Source of the DNA: Pontixanthobacter aestiaquae
GTDB lineage: Bacteria > Pseudomonadota > Alphaproteobacteria > Sphingomonadales > Sphingomonadaceae
DNA length: 64,000 nucleotides
Reading direction: 5' to 3'
Assembly: GCF_009827455.1 (NCBI RefSeq)
Contig: NZ_WTYZ01000001.1
Coordinates: forward strand, 496,001-560,000
A program made the translations under genes and the position numbers. Shown in pieces: positions 25,609-34,167 of this stretch (its first letter is position 1; each line of letters begins with the position of its first letter). Below the pieces are notes generated by a model, which saw only the letters and a list, made by a program, of their open reading frames with translations, was not told the DNA's origin and ran no database searches.

Positions 25609-25893
25609 ATGATACGGTCAGAACTTTTGCAGGCCTTGGCTAAGGACAATCCCGATCTTCGCGCGGAGGAGGTCGAGCAGGTCGTCGACATTTTCTTTGA
25701 CGAAATTACCAAACGCCTGGCTGAGGGCGGCCGTGTGGAACTACGCGGCTTCGGCGCGTTCTCGACCCGTGAACGCGAAGCGCGCACCGGACGTAATCCG
25801 CGCACGGGTGAAACCGTCCAAGTTCCTGCGAAACGTGTGCCCTATTTCAAGCCGGGCAAAGAAATGCGTGAACGCTTAAATCCGGCGTCCTAA
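25609..25893 (+). CDS. ihfB: Integration host factor subunit beta (HU/IHF family)
   Basis: A 94-residue DNA-bending protein. [17 protein letters not shown] at the N terminus and [26 protein letters not shown] (core: RGFGAFS and the RNPRTGE DNA-intercalating arm) match alphaproteobacterial IHF beta; the RxARTGRNP arm inserts Pro into the minor groove. It acts as a heterodimer with IHF alpha, whose gene is not in the window. The start at ATG 25609 has an AAGGGAGA ribosome-binding site; the longer frame upstream is not needed. Confidence 0.93.
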   Translation: MIRSELLQALAKDNPDLRAEEVEQVVDIFFDEITKRLAEGGRVELRGFGAFSTREREARTGRNPRTGETVQVPAKRVPYFKPGKEMRERLNPAS

Positions 25894-25912
25894 ATCCCAG
25901 CCAAGACATCCT

Positions 25913-25929
25913 TTCCCTAACGCAGGGAA
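25913..25929 (+). terminator. Weak hairpin after ihfB
   Basis: TTCCCT-AACGC-AGGGAA, 6-base stem, without a clear T-run. Confidence 0.3.
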
Positions 25930-25948
25930 CCCTTCGACAATCAGACAT

Positions 25949-25976
25949 TTGCCTTTTCCGCAATTGCGGTTAGGGC
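25949..25976 (+). promoter_or_regulatory. Putative promoter of tRNA-Leu
   Basis: TTGCCT (25949-25954) and TAGGGC (25971-25976), spacer 16, about 28 bases before the mature tRNA. A 12-base palindrome CCGCAATTGCGG (25958-25969) lies in the spacer. Confidence 0.35.
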
Positions 25977-26004
25977 GCTTGTCGTCCTATGCGGATCGGA
26001 TGAT

Positions 26005-26089
26005 GCGGGTGTGGCGGAATGGTAGACGCCGGGGACTTAAAATCCCCTGATCATTGATCGTGCTGGTTCGAGTCCAGTCACCCGTACCA
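26005..26089 (+). tRNA. tRNA-Leu(UAA)
   Basis: Full cloverleaf: acceptor GCGGGTG (26005-26011) pairs with CACCCGT (26079-26085), with one G-U pair; anticodon stem GGGGA/TCCCC with anticodon TAA at 26038-26040; a long variable arm as in leucine tRNAs; T loop GTTCGAGTC; discriminator A and encoded CCA (26087-26089). Confidence 0.95.
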
Positions 26090-26219
26090 CCGACCGACAC
26101 GCAAAGCCGCTCCCTACGTAGCTCTCCCTATTCCGCAGCTAGGCGGATGGCAGCCAATCCGCCTTAACCCTTTGCACACCGCCTCTTGCTATCAGGCGGG
26201 GGTTGAACTGGGAGAAGTG

Positions 26220-26891
26220 ATGAAAAGCAGCCCGGAAATGCCGCAAGGTCCGGAAATGTCGATAGACGTGGAGCCGCGCGCGGCGCCGCGCTTCACTTTG
26301 CTTATCCGTACCGCAAAGCTGATCATTGATGACCAGCAATTCCTGTGCGTGGTGCGCGATATCTCTGCCACTGGCTTCAGTATCCGCAGCTTCCATCCGA
26401 TAAACAAGTGCGACCGGATCGCGATCGAACTGCAATCGGGCGATTGCTATCCGGCCAGCATGGTCTGGCAGCGTGACGGTGAAGCAGGGTTCGAGTTTCA
26501 TACCCCAATCGAGGTTGACGCGATTGTGATGGGGCTGAGCGACTATCCCAAACGTGATTTGCGCTTTGATCTCAAACTTCCTGTGACCCTTCAGGCCCAT
26601 GGGATGCGGCTGAAGGCTAATCTCGCCAATCTCTCGCGCCAAGGCGGAAATGTTCACTGCAGCAGTAAGCTTTCGATCGACCAGTTGATCCGTATCGAAG
26701 CGCCTGGAATGCCGGAGATTGAAGCACGCGTAAGGTGGAGAAAAGACGGTGTTTATGGCCTCGTATTCGACACCACATTCTCACTCGCCAATCTCGCATT
26801 GTTGATCCGCGATCTGAATCTACGGAGCAAATTGGGCAGTAAAATAGCCCGAGCATGTCCGCCGCCGACAGCTGGAGCAATCGGCCAATAG
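26220..26891 (+). CDS. Tandem PilZ-domain protein
   Basis: 223 residues, starting at ATG 26220 behind a GGAGAAG site. The sequence reads as two PilZ-like units. The first has the c-di-GMP-binding arginines RAAPR and the DISATG loop (about residues 20-50), both canonical. The second begins KRDLR, with the first Arg of the RxxxR motif replaced by Lys, and has NLSRQG as its loop, so it may bind the ligand weakly or not at all. No membrane span is seen. It probably senses c-di-GMP and controls motility or surface polymers. A flavoprotein gene with a CtrA-like box in front follows, and the next genes look like a surface-glycan set. Confidence 0.85.
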   Translation: MKSSPEMPQGPEMSIDVEPRAAPRFTLLIRTAKLIIDDQQFLCVVRDISATGFSIRSFHPINKCDRIAIELQSGDCYPASMVWQRDGEAGFEFHTPIEVDAIVMGLSDYPKRDLRFDLKLPVTLQAHGMRLKANLANLSRQGGNVHCSSKLSIDQLIRIEAPGMPEIEARVRWRKDGVYGLVFDTTFSLANLALLIRDLNLRSKLGSKIARACPPPTAGAIGQ

Positions 26892-26921
26892 GCGCGTTGC
26901 GGGCCAAGTTTCAGCGGGCGC

Positions 26922-26936
26922 GTTAACCATCTCCTA
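26922..26936 (+). promoter_or_regulatory. CtrA-like box upstream of the flavoprotein gene
   Basis: TTAA-N7-CTAA (26922-26936), one mismatch from the alphaproteobacterial CtrA motif TTAA-N7-TTAA; TAACCAT occurs twice, 11 bases apart (26923 and 26934). It lies 46 bases before ATG 26983. Confidence 0.4.
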
Positions 26937-26982
26937 ACCATTTTCCTTCACCTCCGGATCATACATTCACTCGGGGGTATTT

Positions 26983-28602
26983 ATGACTGACACTGCAGCC
27001 AAGGATCTTAACGTCGATGTCGCCATCATCGGGGCAGGTCCAGCAGGTCTGACCGCAGGATATTTGCTGACCAAGCAGGGCAAGACGGTCGCAATTATCG
27101 AAAAAGACGAAACCTATGTTGGCGGCATCAGCCGAACGGTCGAGCATGAAGGCTACCGCTTCGACATTGGCGGGCACCGCTTCTTTTCAAAGAGCCAGCA
27201 GGTTGTCGATCTGTGGAATGAAATCCTTCCTGACGACTTCATCCAGCGCCCGCGGATGAGCCGCATCTATTATGAAGGCAAATTCTACAGCTATCCGCTG
27301 CGTGCATTCGAAGCGCTACACAATCTGGGTATCCTTCGCTCGACGGCCTGTATGGTCAGCTATCTGCGTTACAAGCTGTTCCCGATCGCCGAAGTGAAGA
27401 GCTTTGAAGACTGGACTACCAACCAGTTCGGCAAGAAACTTTATTCGATCTTTTTCAAGACCTACACCGAGAAGGTTTGGGGCATGCCATGCGACGAAAT
27501 GAGCGCCGATTGGGCCGCCCAGCGGATCAAAGGCCTGTCGCTATGGAGTGCGGTTGTCGATGGCTTGAAGCGCTCGATGGGATTGAACAAGAAACCCAAT
27601 GATGGCCAGGCGGCCAAGACATTGCTTGAGACCTTTCGTTACCCGCGCCTCGGTCCCGGTATGATGTGGGACGCTGCGCGCGACAAGATTATCGCGGCTG
27701 GCGGTACGATCGTGATGGGGCACGGGCTTGAGCAGCTCGCCAGTGATGGCAATGGCGGGTGGCGCATGAGCGCGACCAGCAAGGATGGCGGCAAGATTGT
27801 GATCAAAGCCAAAGACGCAATCAGTTCCGCGCCGATGCGCGAACTGGCGGCTCGGTTGCACCCTCTACCTGACACGACGCTCAATGCATCGAACCTCAAA
27901 TATCGCGACTTCCTGACGGTAGCTCTGAAAATCAAATCGGAGGACCTTTTCCCCGACAACTGGATCTATATCCATGATGACAAGGTGCAGGTTGGCCGCG
28001 TGCAGAACTTCCGCAGCTGGTCGCCCGAGATGGTCCCTGACGAGGACGTGGCCTGTGTTGGGCTCGAATATTTCTGCTTTGAAGGCGACGGTTTGTGGGC
28101 ATCGGATGATGATGATCTGATCGAACTCGCCAAACAAGAGATGGAAATACTCGGTCTGTGTGATCCGAAAGACGTGGTTGGTGGCGCGGTCGTGCGTCAG
28201 GAAAAAGCCTACCCGGTCTATGACGAAGATTATGCGGCAAATGTCGAAGCGATGCGCGCCGAATTGGAAGAGAAATTCCCGACGCTGCACCTGGTCGGCC
28301 GCAACGGCATGCACCGCTACAACAATCAGGATCACGCGATGATGACCGCTATGCTGACGACTGAGAACATCGTCGCGGGCAAGCGCCTGTATGACACATG
28401 GTGCGTCAACGAAGATGCTGAATATCACGAGGCGGGTGACGAGGGAGCCGAGAAGGCGATCCCAGCGCGCGAAACATCGGACGATACTGACAGCAAGGGA
28501 ATAACCGAGGATCAGGCCGCCGCGCTGAATTCGCTGCGCGGTGTGCCCGAACGGATCAAGCCCGACAATGCGGCCGGGGACCAGGGTCGAAAAGTCGCTT
28601 GA
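26983..28602 (+). CDS. FAD-dependent oxidoreductase of the UDP-galactopyranose mutase/amine-oxidase fold
   Basis: A 539-residue flavoprotein. The Rossmann dinucleotide fold VAIIGAGPAGLTAGYLL (residues 11-27) is followed by GGISRTVEHEGYRFDIGGHRFF (core: GGISRT and DIGGHRFF), which is how UDP-galactopyranose mutase and phytoene-desaturase-like enzymes contact FAD. A second FAD segment is near the C terminus (LVGRNGMHRYNNQDHAMM), typical of this group, and a charged tail of about 60 residues follows. In such proteins the reaction is often a sugar ring contraction or lipid-linked sugar oxidation; neither is proven here. A GtrA protein and a GT-C-like protein follow, suggesting surface glycolipid synthesis. 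A 10-bp inverted repeat lies after the stop. Confidence 0.82.
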   Translation: MTDTAAKDLNVDVAIIGAGPAGLTAGYLLTKQGKTVAIIEKDETYVGGISRTVEHEGYRFDIGGHRFFSKSQQVVDLWNEILPDDFIQRPRMSRIYYEGKFYSYPLRAFEALHNLGILRSTACMVSYLRYKLFPIAEVKSFEDWTTNQFGKKLYSIFFKTYTEKVWGMPCDEMSADWAAQRIKGLSLWSAVVDGLKRSMGLNKKPNDGQAAKTLLETFRYPRLGPGMMWDAARDKIIAAGGTIVMGHGLEQLASDGNGGWRMSATSKDGGKIVIKAKDAISSAPMRELAARLHPLPDTTLNASNLKYRDFLTVALKIKSEDLFPDNWIYIHDDKVQVGRVQNFRSWSPEMVPDEDVACVGLEYFCFEGDGLWASDDDDLIELAKQEMEILGLCDPKDVVGGAVVRQEKAYPVYDEDYAANVEAMRAELEEKFPTLHLVGRNGMHRYNNQDHAMMTAMLTTENIVAGKRLYDTWCVNEDAEYHEAGDEGAEKAIPARETSDDTDSKGITEDQAAALNSLRGVPERIKPDNAAGDQGRKVA

Positions 28603-28617
28603 GGGCTTTGGGGGGAC

Positions 28618-28659
28618 GCTATCCTGCGCCGCTTCTGGGGAAAGCCGGTGCAGGATAGC
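28618..28659. repeat. 10-bp perfect inverted repeat between flavoprotein and GtrA genes
   Basis: GCTATCCTGC (28618-28627) and GCAGGATAGC (28650-28659), a 22-base spacer between them. It could form a stem-loop in the transcript; there is no T-run, so attenuation or processing is as likely as termination. Confidence 0.45.
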
Positions 28660-28695
28660 ATGCCTCCCATGTGATGAAACGGGAGTGACAAGCCA

Positions 28696-29106
28696 GTGAC
28701 TGCTCTATTGCTGAAAATGCGCGATATCCGTTTGCTACGCTATTTGCTGGCAAGCGTTGGCGCGTTGGCAGTGGATGTCGGCTGCTTCTTGCTGCTGCTG
28801 TCCGCTTCAATAGCCGCCGCGCCCGCAGCTGCCATCGGGTACAGTTTGGGCATATTGGCCCATTGGGTCCTCTCAAGCCGCACGGTCTTCACAGATACCG
28901 TTGCGGAAAAAGGTCACCAGCGGACCAAACAAAAGGTACTTTTTGTGATTTCTGCGCTGGCCGGTCTGGCGCTCACCACGACAATTGTTGGTGCCGCCGA
29001 TCTCTATGCAATCGACCCGCGCCCGGCCAAGCTGGTTGCTATTGCCGCAAGCTTCACTCTGACGTGGCTTCTTAGAAGCCGCGTAGTGTTCCGCGCAGCA
29101 TCGTGA
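28696..29106 (+). CDS. GtrA-family membrane protein
   Basis: 136 residues with about four hydrophobic spans and the GtrA domain: RYLLASVGALAVDVGCFLLL at the start, SLGILAHWVLSSRTVF in the middle and a final LLRSRVVFRAAS. GtrA proteins move lipid-linked sugars across the inner membrane or help glycosylate phage receptors and exopolysaccharides. The start is GTG 28696, with an ATG 7 codons later as an alternative. It is followed 12 bases later by the GT-C-like protein, with the flavoprotein in front. Confidence 0.85.
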   Translation: MTALLLKMRDIRLLRYLLASVGALAVDVGCFLLLLSASIAAAPAAAIGYSLGILAHWVLSSRTVFTDTVAEKGHQRTKQKVLFVISALAGLALTTTIVGAADLYAIDPRPAKLVAIAASFTLTWLLRSRVVFRAAS

Positions 29107-29118
29107 AACCGGTCTGCC

Positions 29119-30900
29119 ATGCAAACTGATCGCAGGCAGCGCGGGAATGAACGTCCCGATCGCCGGATAGCGCTGACCTGGCTGGTGCTATCGACAATTT
29201 TCGTGATGGTCGGGTTCAAATCGCTAAGCCAGAATCAATTCCCTGACCCCGATGATGTGCTGCGATTGGTACAGGTTCGCGACTTGCTCGCTGGCCAGAG
29301 TTGGTTCGACTTGCATCAATACCGAATTGATCCGCCGAATGGTACGTTGATGCACTGGTCGCGAATAGTCGATATTCCGATTGCGCTGGTTATTGTGGCG
29401 CTTACTCCATTGCTTGGTGTGTCAGCCGCGGAAACCGCCGCGCTGGTAATTGTACCCTTGCTGACACTTGGTGCGATTTTGTTTGTTGTGGGCCGCTTGG
29501 CGTGGCGCAAATTCGACGTTCAAGTCGCCGGGCTGGCGTGTCTGTGCATTGGATTGCTCGCGCCGGTCGTGTTCCAGTTGCAACCGATGCGGCTGGACCA
29601 TCACGGATGGCAAATTTTCACTGTTGCGCTGGCTTTGTGGAGCATTTCCATCCGCGCACCGTGGAAGGGGGGCGCTGCGGCGGGCCTTGCCATGGCACTG
29701 GGTCTGTCGATCTCGATCGAGATATTGCCCATGGTTGCGGCGTTTGGTGGGGTGCTTGCACTCCGCTGGTTTCGTGACCGGAGCGAACGCTGGTGGCTGA
29801 CCGCCTATATGCAGGCGCTGGCTCTGGGGCTTGCGGTGCTGTTTTTGGTGGCGCGCGGGGTGAGCGACTTGGCGCAGCATTGTGATGCCGTTTCGCCAGC
29901 GCATCTGGGATTTTTTGTGATCACGGCGCTTGGGACCGGTGCGATTGCCGCAGCTCCCCGGGTTCCATTGCTCTCTTTGGCAGGATTGTTCGCGCTGGCA
30001 GGTGCGGCGGGGTTGACCTTCTTCGGACTGTCATCGCCCAACTGTCTGGCAACGCCTTTTACGACACTTGATCCGGTCGTGCGCGATTTCTGGTACGTCA
30101 ACATTCTCGAAGGCCGTCCATTGTGGGAGCAGGACCTGCTGCCTGCAATCCCGGGCTTCGCTCAGTTGGTCATCGCGCTGGCTGCATCCGTCACCTTGGC
30201 CTTGCGCAATCGTGACTGGCTCCGCATCTGGTGGACCGAATATACACTCCTGCTGCTTGCGGGCACTGTGCTGGCACTGCTCGTCTGGCGTTCGACAGCC
30301 CTCGCCGGGGTCATTGCCGCGATACCGCTGGCCTGGCTCGCAACGCGTTTGCTGCGCCGGCTGCGTTTGGCGGAAGGCGCGGGCGCCAAGGCTTTGTCCG
30401 CTGCGGCGATAGTTCTGATCCTGCTGCCAGCTACGCCTGTCACTTTATACAAGCTGCTTGCTCCATCAGTGATGCCTGCTGCAGAGGGCAACGCGCAGGC
30501 AGACAAAGTGGGTGAATCGCGCTGCGTGCTACGCGATCAGACCGCCAAGCTGGGCGCGTTGCCGCGGGGCGTGATTTTTGCGCCGCTGGATATCGGCCCA
30601 TCAATCTTGCTCAACTCCAATCACGCGGTCGTCGCGACGGGTCACCACCGGGCGGAGGCGGGAATGCGCGATGTCATTTTGGCGTTCAGCGGTGACCCTG
30701 CGAACGCTCAGGCGATTGCCGCGAAGCACGGCGCTGATTATCTTGTGATGTGTACCGATATTGTCGAGCCGTCAGTCTATGCTGAAGCCAATCCGGACGG
30801 ATTGGCCGCGCAGCTTATCGCGGGCAATCCGCCCGATTGGTTGTCGCCTGTAACTTTCGGCGGCCCTGAAGAATTTCAGGTCTGGCAGGTCGAGAAATAG
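29119..30900 (+). CDS. Polytopic membrane protein, GT-C glycosyltransferase-like
   Basis: 593 residues with about 11-12 spans and a C-terminal soluble part of roughly 130 residues. The first large loop has DPDDVLRL at residues 43-50 and LMHWSRIVD further on, and a later loop reads RLDHHGW; acidic residues in the first loop are the mark of GT-C enzymes such as STT3/AglB and polyprenol-phosphate sugar transferases. Automatic annotation of such sphingomonad proteins is often wrong. I take it to be a lipid-linked sugar or oligosaccharide transferase, but the catalytic roles are unproven. It belongs with GtrA and the flavoprotein in one transcript; msrB ends 4 bases after it on the other strand. 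Confidence 0.7.
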   Translation: MQTDRRQRGNERPDRRIALTWLVLSTIFVMVGFKSLSQNQFPDPDDVLRLVQVRDLLAGQSWFDLHQYRIDPPNGTLMHWSRIVDIPIALVIVALTPLLGVSAAETAALVIVPLLTLGAILFVVGRLAWRKFDVQVAGLACLCIGLLAPVVFQLQPMRLDHHGWQIFTVALALWSISIRAPWKGGAAAGLAMALGLSISIEILPMVAAFGGVLALRWFRDRSERWWLTAYMQALALGLAVLFLVARGVSDLAQHCDAVSPAHLGFFVITALGTGAIAAAPRVPLLSLAGLFALAGAAGLTFFGLSSPNCLATPFTTLDPVVRDFWYVNILEGRPLWEQDLLPAIPGFAQLVIALAASVTLALRNRDWLRIWWTEYTLLLLAGTVLALLVWRSTALAGVIAAIPLAWLATRLLRRLRLAEGAGAKALSAAAIVLILLPATPVTLYKLLAPSVMPAAEGNAQADKVGESRCVLRDQTAKLGALPRGVIFAPLDIGPSILLNSNHAVVATGHHRAEAGMRDVILAFSGDPANAQAIAAKHGADYLVMCTDIVEPSVYAEANPDGLAAQLIAGNPPDWLSPVTFGGPEEFQVWQVEK

Positions 30901-30903
30901 CGC

Positions 30904-31401
30904 TTAAGCGGCGATGAAATCCATCGCGACGCCGTTCATGCAATAGCGTTTTCCGGTTGGTTTTGGCCCATCGCTGAACACATGCCCCAAATGGCCCCCG
31001 CAATCAGCGCATAGCACTTCGGTGCGTGGATAACCGATTTTGTAGTCGGTCTGCGTGACGATGGCGCCGGGTAATGGCTTCCAGAAACTGGGCCAGCCGG
31101 TCTTGCTGTCATATTTGGTGGAGGACGAATACAGCCGGTTTTTGCAGCCCGCACATACAAATGTGCCTTTGCGCTTCTCCTTGTCGAGCGGCGAAGAGAA
31201 TGGGCGTTCTGTGCCCGCTTCGCGCAGCACGTAATATTCGGCTTTGGTCAGCTTGCCGCGCCACTGCGCATTGGTCAGCTTGACCGGGAAGTTCCTCGCT
31301 TCAGCCGGGGCACTGCCGCAAGCGGTCAACACTGGCACTGCCGCGCCCGCAGACAGCCATGCAATAAACGATCGGCGGCTCGGCGTTTTCAGGTCGGACA
31401 T
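30904..31401 (-). CDS. msrB: Peptide methionine (R)-S-oxide reductase, Tat-exported lipoprotein
   Basis: Reduces the R epimer of methionine sulfoxide. The start at ATG 31401 has a perfect AGGAGGG site; the frame open to 31434 is not needed. The N terminus has SRRSFIAW, a twin-arginine motif, and the hydrophobic stretch ends in LTAC, a lipobox, so the folded enzyme is exported and anchored. The catalytic domain has two zinc CxxC pairs (CAGC and CADC) and the active-site cysteine in RYCMNGVAMDF. With the lipoprotein MsrA at 13043, it forms an envelope repair pair. Confidence 0.94.
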   Translation of the reverse strand: MSDLKTPSRRSFIAWLSAGAAVPVLTACGSAPAEARNFPVKLTNAQWRGKLTKAEYYVLREAGTERPFSSPLDKEKRKGTFVCAGCKNRLYSSSTKYDSKTGWPSFWKPLPGAIVTQTDYKIGYPRTEVLCADCGGHLGHVFSDGPKPTGKRYCMNGVAMDFIAA

Positions 31402-31486
31402 CAGAACCCTCCTTTGGCGTGAAGTCTCATTCATATATACGATGAGACAGCCGGAAAGGTTTCACGCGGGGGAAGTTTGCGGGCCC

Positions 31487-32797
31487 TTAGAATTCGGTGA
31501 CTTCGACTTCCAGTTTGCGGAACCCGTGCACGAAATTCGCGCGCACCCGTTCGACATCGCCTGCTACATGCACCCGCATCCGGCGTTTGTGCATTTCTTC
31601 CAGCAGAATGCGGAGCTGCAATTCGGCAAGGCGAGCGCCAACACAGCGGTGAATACCATAGCCGAATGCCAATTGCCGCCGCGCATTCTCGCGGGTGATG
31701 TCGAGCTTGTCGGCCTCTTCGAATAGAGCTTCATCGCGATTGGCGGAGAGATACCACAGGATCAGCTTGTCGCCCTTCTTGATCTGCTCTCCGAACAGTT
31801 CCGTATCTTCTGACGCTGTGCGGCGCATATGCGCGAGCGGCGTTTGATAACGGATGCATTCCTGCACCGCGTTGGGGATCAGATCGGGCTGCTCTTCGAA
31901 CAATTTCCGCTGGTCGGGGAACTTGTCGAATGCGTGGATGATACCCGACATCGTGTTGCGAGTGGTGTCGTTACCGCCGACAATTAGGAGAACCAGATTG
32001 CCCATAAATTCGCGCGGATCCATCTGGTTCATCGCGGGCGAATTGATCATCATGGAAATCAGATCGGGACCCGGCTCCTCCTGCGCGCGCTGCATCCATA
32101 ATTGCTGGAAATAAGCGCCCATTTCGTGGAGGACTTTTTCGCGCTCGGCAGTCAAATCCTTGACCGTTGCGATCTCTGTATCGCCTGCCCAGTCGGACCA
32201 ATACGTTAGCAAGCGGCGGTCTTCCCAAGGGAAGCCGAACAGGATTGCGAGCATACCGGTGGTGAGTTCGATCGAGACTGTATCGACCCAATCGAAGACT
32301 TCGCCCCTCGGCAGCGAGTCGAGCAATTCGCCGGTGCGCTGGCGAATTTCTTCATCCATCCGCTTCATTTCTTTGGGTGTAAAAGCGGGGGCGACCGTGC
32401 GGCGCTGGCCGGTATGTTTGGGCCGGTCCATCGCGATAAACATCGGAAGCTCCAACCCTTCCTCTTCCTCGCGCTCGAGAATAGTGATGCCGCCATGCTC
32501 CCAACTGGAAGAGAACAGCTCGGGGAGCGCCTCGACATGCTGGATCGCCTTGTTGGAAACCACATTCCAATACGGGCCATAGGGGCTTTCAGGGACGTAA
32601 TGCAGTGGCCCTTTTGCGCGCATTTCGGCAAAGATCGGCTGCCAGCGATCTTCGAAATAGATATCACTGCGGCTGACATCATAGGGATGCGTATGCTGCG
32701 GCGTGTCTTCAGGATGCTGCTTCAGATGTTCGACCAGCACTTCATAGGCGGTCGGTGACGTGCGGTATTCGGGCTTTTCCGGCGCAATGGTGGCCAT
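31487..32797 (-). CDS. Cytochrome P450, CYP153-like
   Basis: A soluble class I P450 of about 436 residues that needs ferredoxin and ferredoxin reductase. The I-helix motif is VGGNDTTRN, the heme-binding loop FGYGIHRCVG, and the segment LPMFIAMDRPKH is characteristic of CYP153 alkane or fatty-acid omega-hydroxylases, to which I assign it. The second ATG (32797) is 7 bases after GGAGAG and is preferred over the ATG at 32803. It stands alone between msrB and the ABC exporter. A ferredoxin reductase is encoded at 37462-38688, but no ferredoxin gene is in the window. Confidence 0.9.
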   Translation of the reverse strand: MATIAPEKPEYRTSPTAYEVLVEHLKQHPEDTPQHTHPYDVSRSDIYFEDRWQPIFAEMRAKGPLHYVPESPYGPYWNVVSNKAIQHVEALPELFSSSWEHGGITILEREEEEGLELPMFIAMDRPKHTGQRRTVAPAFTPKEMKRMDEEIRQRTGELLDSLPRGEVFDWVDTVSIELTTGMLAILFGFPWEDRRLLTYWSDWAGDTEIATVKDLTAEREKVLHEMGAYFQQLWMQRAQEEPGPDLISMMINSPAMNQMDPREFMGNLVLLIVGGNDTTRNTMSGIIHAFDKFPDQRKLFEEQPDLIPNAVQECIRYQTPLAHMRRTASEDTELFGEQIKKGDKLILWYLSANRDEALFEEADKLDITRENARRQLAFGYGIHRCVGARLAELQLRILLEEMHKRRMRVHVAGDVERVRANFVHGFRKLEVEVTEF

Positions 32798-32943
32798 GTA
32801 CATTCTCTCCTTCGCCGCACCCTGTTGTCAGGCGTCAACGTTACAGCCGCATCCTGCGCTTACTTACCCCATTGTCAATAGTGCGTTTCGATTTGCGACT
32901 GATTCTTGCTTCCTGACGACAGGATGCTGCGCCCATCGGCGAG

Positions 32944-34167
32944 TCATGTCGCGCGTCGCCGCCAGAAGCCCTTTCGGCTTTTCTTCGCGCCTCGCGGACC
33001 TGACTGCATGACTTTGCGCTTGAACAAGGTTGAGCCGGCACGGACGAACAGCGCTACAGCAAATCCTTGCCATGCGAGTGCAACAAGGTGCGGCCACAGT
33101 GCTGCATCCTGTGCCGCCCGGGCAAGCATCGCATAGGGCGAACTAACCGGAAAAATTACAGCGAAAAGTTCGATCGGTTCACCGGGAAATTTCATCGCAT
33201 AGGTCGCGAGGAAGAATACGCCGAGCTGCAACATTGTCGCAGGCATGGACAGCGTTTGCACATCGCGGACGGTGGGAGCCATCGATCCGATGGCGAGAAA
33301 GACCGATCCGATCAGGAGATAGGCCATGGCGAAATAGATCAGGAACAGCGCGACAAAGACCGGCCAGCCGACCGCTGGCGCGGGGATATCGGGCAGTCCG
33401 TCTGATCCTATCCACATCACCGCTCCGCCCAAGCTGCCCCACACCCCGATGCCGACAAAGCTCACGGCCAGCATGGCAAATAATTTGCCGAGGAACACCG
33501 CATCCATGGGGATTGCCGCAGCGAGAATTTCGATAATCTTGTTGGCCTTCTCTTCGACAAGATTGGACAGAACCATACCCGCGAGCAGCATTGTCAGGAG
33601 AAACAGCAGAGTGATTGCAGCAGTCGCCGTTGCCGAATTTGCACTGCGTTTCACCGCCATACTTGTCGATGTCGGCGCCAGCGCAACTTCGGGATAGTTT
33701 TCAGGCTCCCCCAATGCCCGCGCTGCGACCAGCGCAACTTCGCCTTCCCAGCTGTTTATACGGCCTTCGGTACCGGTCAGTTCGGGTAGGGCCAGACTAC
33801 CGGTTAAAACGGCTCCGAAATTCTTGCTGCCATCTGTCAACAACGCATCGGGAAGCAAGTCCTCGCCTTCTGGAACCACTTCAATATCCGGTAAGCGTAC
33901 GAGTTTTGCCAAAGCGCCATGCGCCTCGACAAATGCATCGCTCTCATTTGCTGCCAGAGAGATTGCGAGTTTGGGGCTGGCCTGGCTATCGGACGCTGAT
34001 GCGCCGAGCAATCCTGCTCCGACGCTGATGCCGATAAAAAACAGCGGCCCCAGCAAGAACAGCAGGAACGCCTTGCTGAACAGAACGGCCCGGACGTCCC
34101 GGCGCGCGATTACCATCGCTGCGCGCCAGATCGACAGGCGCGATTTTTTCGGGGCAATATTGCTCAT
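32944..34167 (-). CDS. ABC-2 type transporter permease
   Basis: A 407-residue inner-membrane protein with one N-terminal span, a large soluble loop (about residues 60-170) and about five C-terminal spans, the layout of NatB/YhaP-type exporters that form ABC pumps with the next gene. GVWGSLGGAVMW and LPMPATMLQLG-like segments lie in the membrane region. The tail is strongly basic (SRKGFWRRRAT). The start overlaps the ATPase stop by 4 bases, so the two make one transporter. Substrate unknown. Confidence 0.88.
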   Translation of the reverse strand: MSNIAPKKSRLSIWRAAMVIARRDVRAVLFSKAFLLFLLGPLFFIGISVGAGLLGASASDSQASPKLAISLAANESDAFVEAHGALAKLVRLPDIEVVPEGEDLLPDALLTDGSKNFGAVLTGSLALPELTGTEGRINSWEGEVALVAARALGEPENYPEVALAPTSTSMAVKRSANSATATAAITLLFLLTMLLAGMVLSNLVEEKANKIIEILAAAIPMDAVFLGKLFAMLAVSFVGIGVWGSLGGAVMWIGSDGLPDIPAPAVGWPVFVALFLIYFAMAYLLIGSVFLAIGSMAPTVRDVQTLSMPATMLQLGVFFLATYAMKFPGEPIELFAVIFPVSSPYAMLARAAQDAALWPHLVALAWQGFAVALFVRAGSTLFKRKVMQSGPRGAKKSRKGFWRRRAT

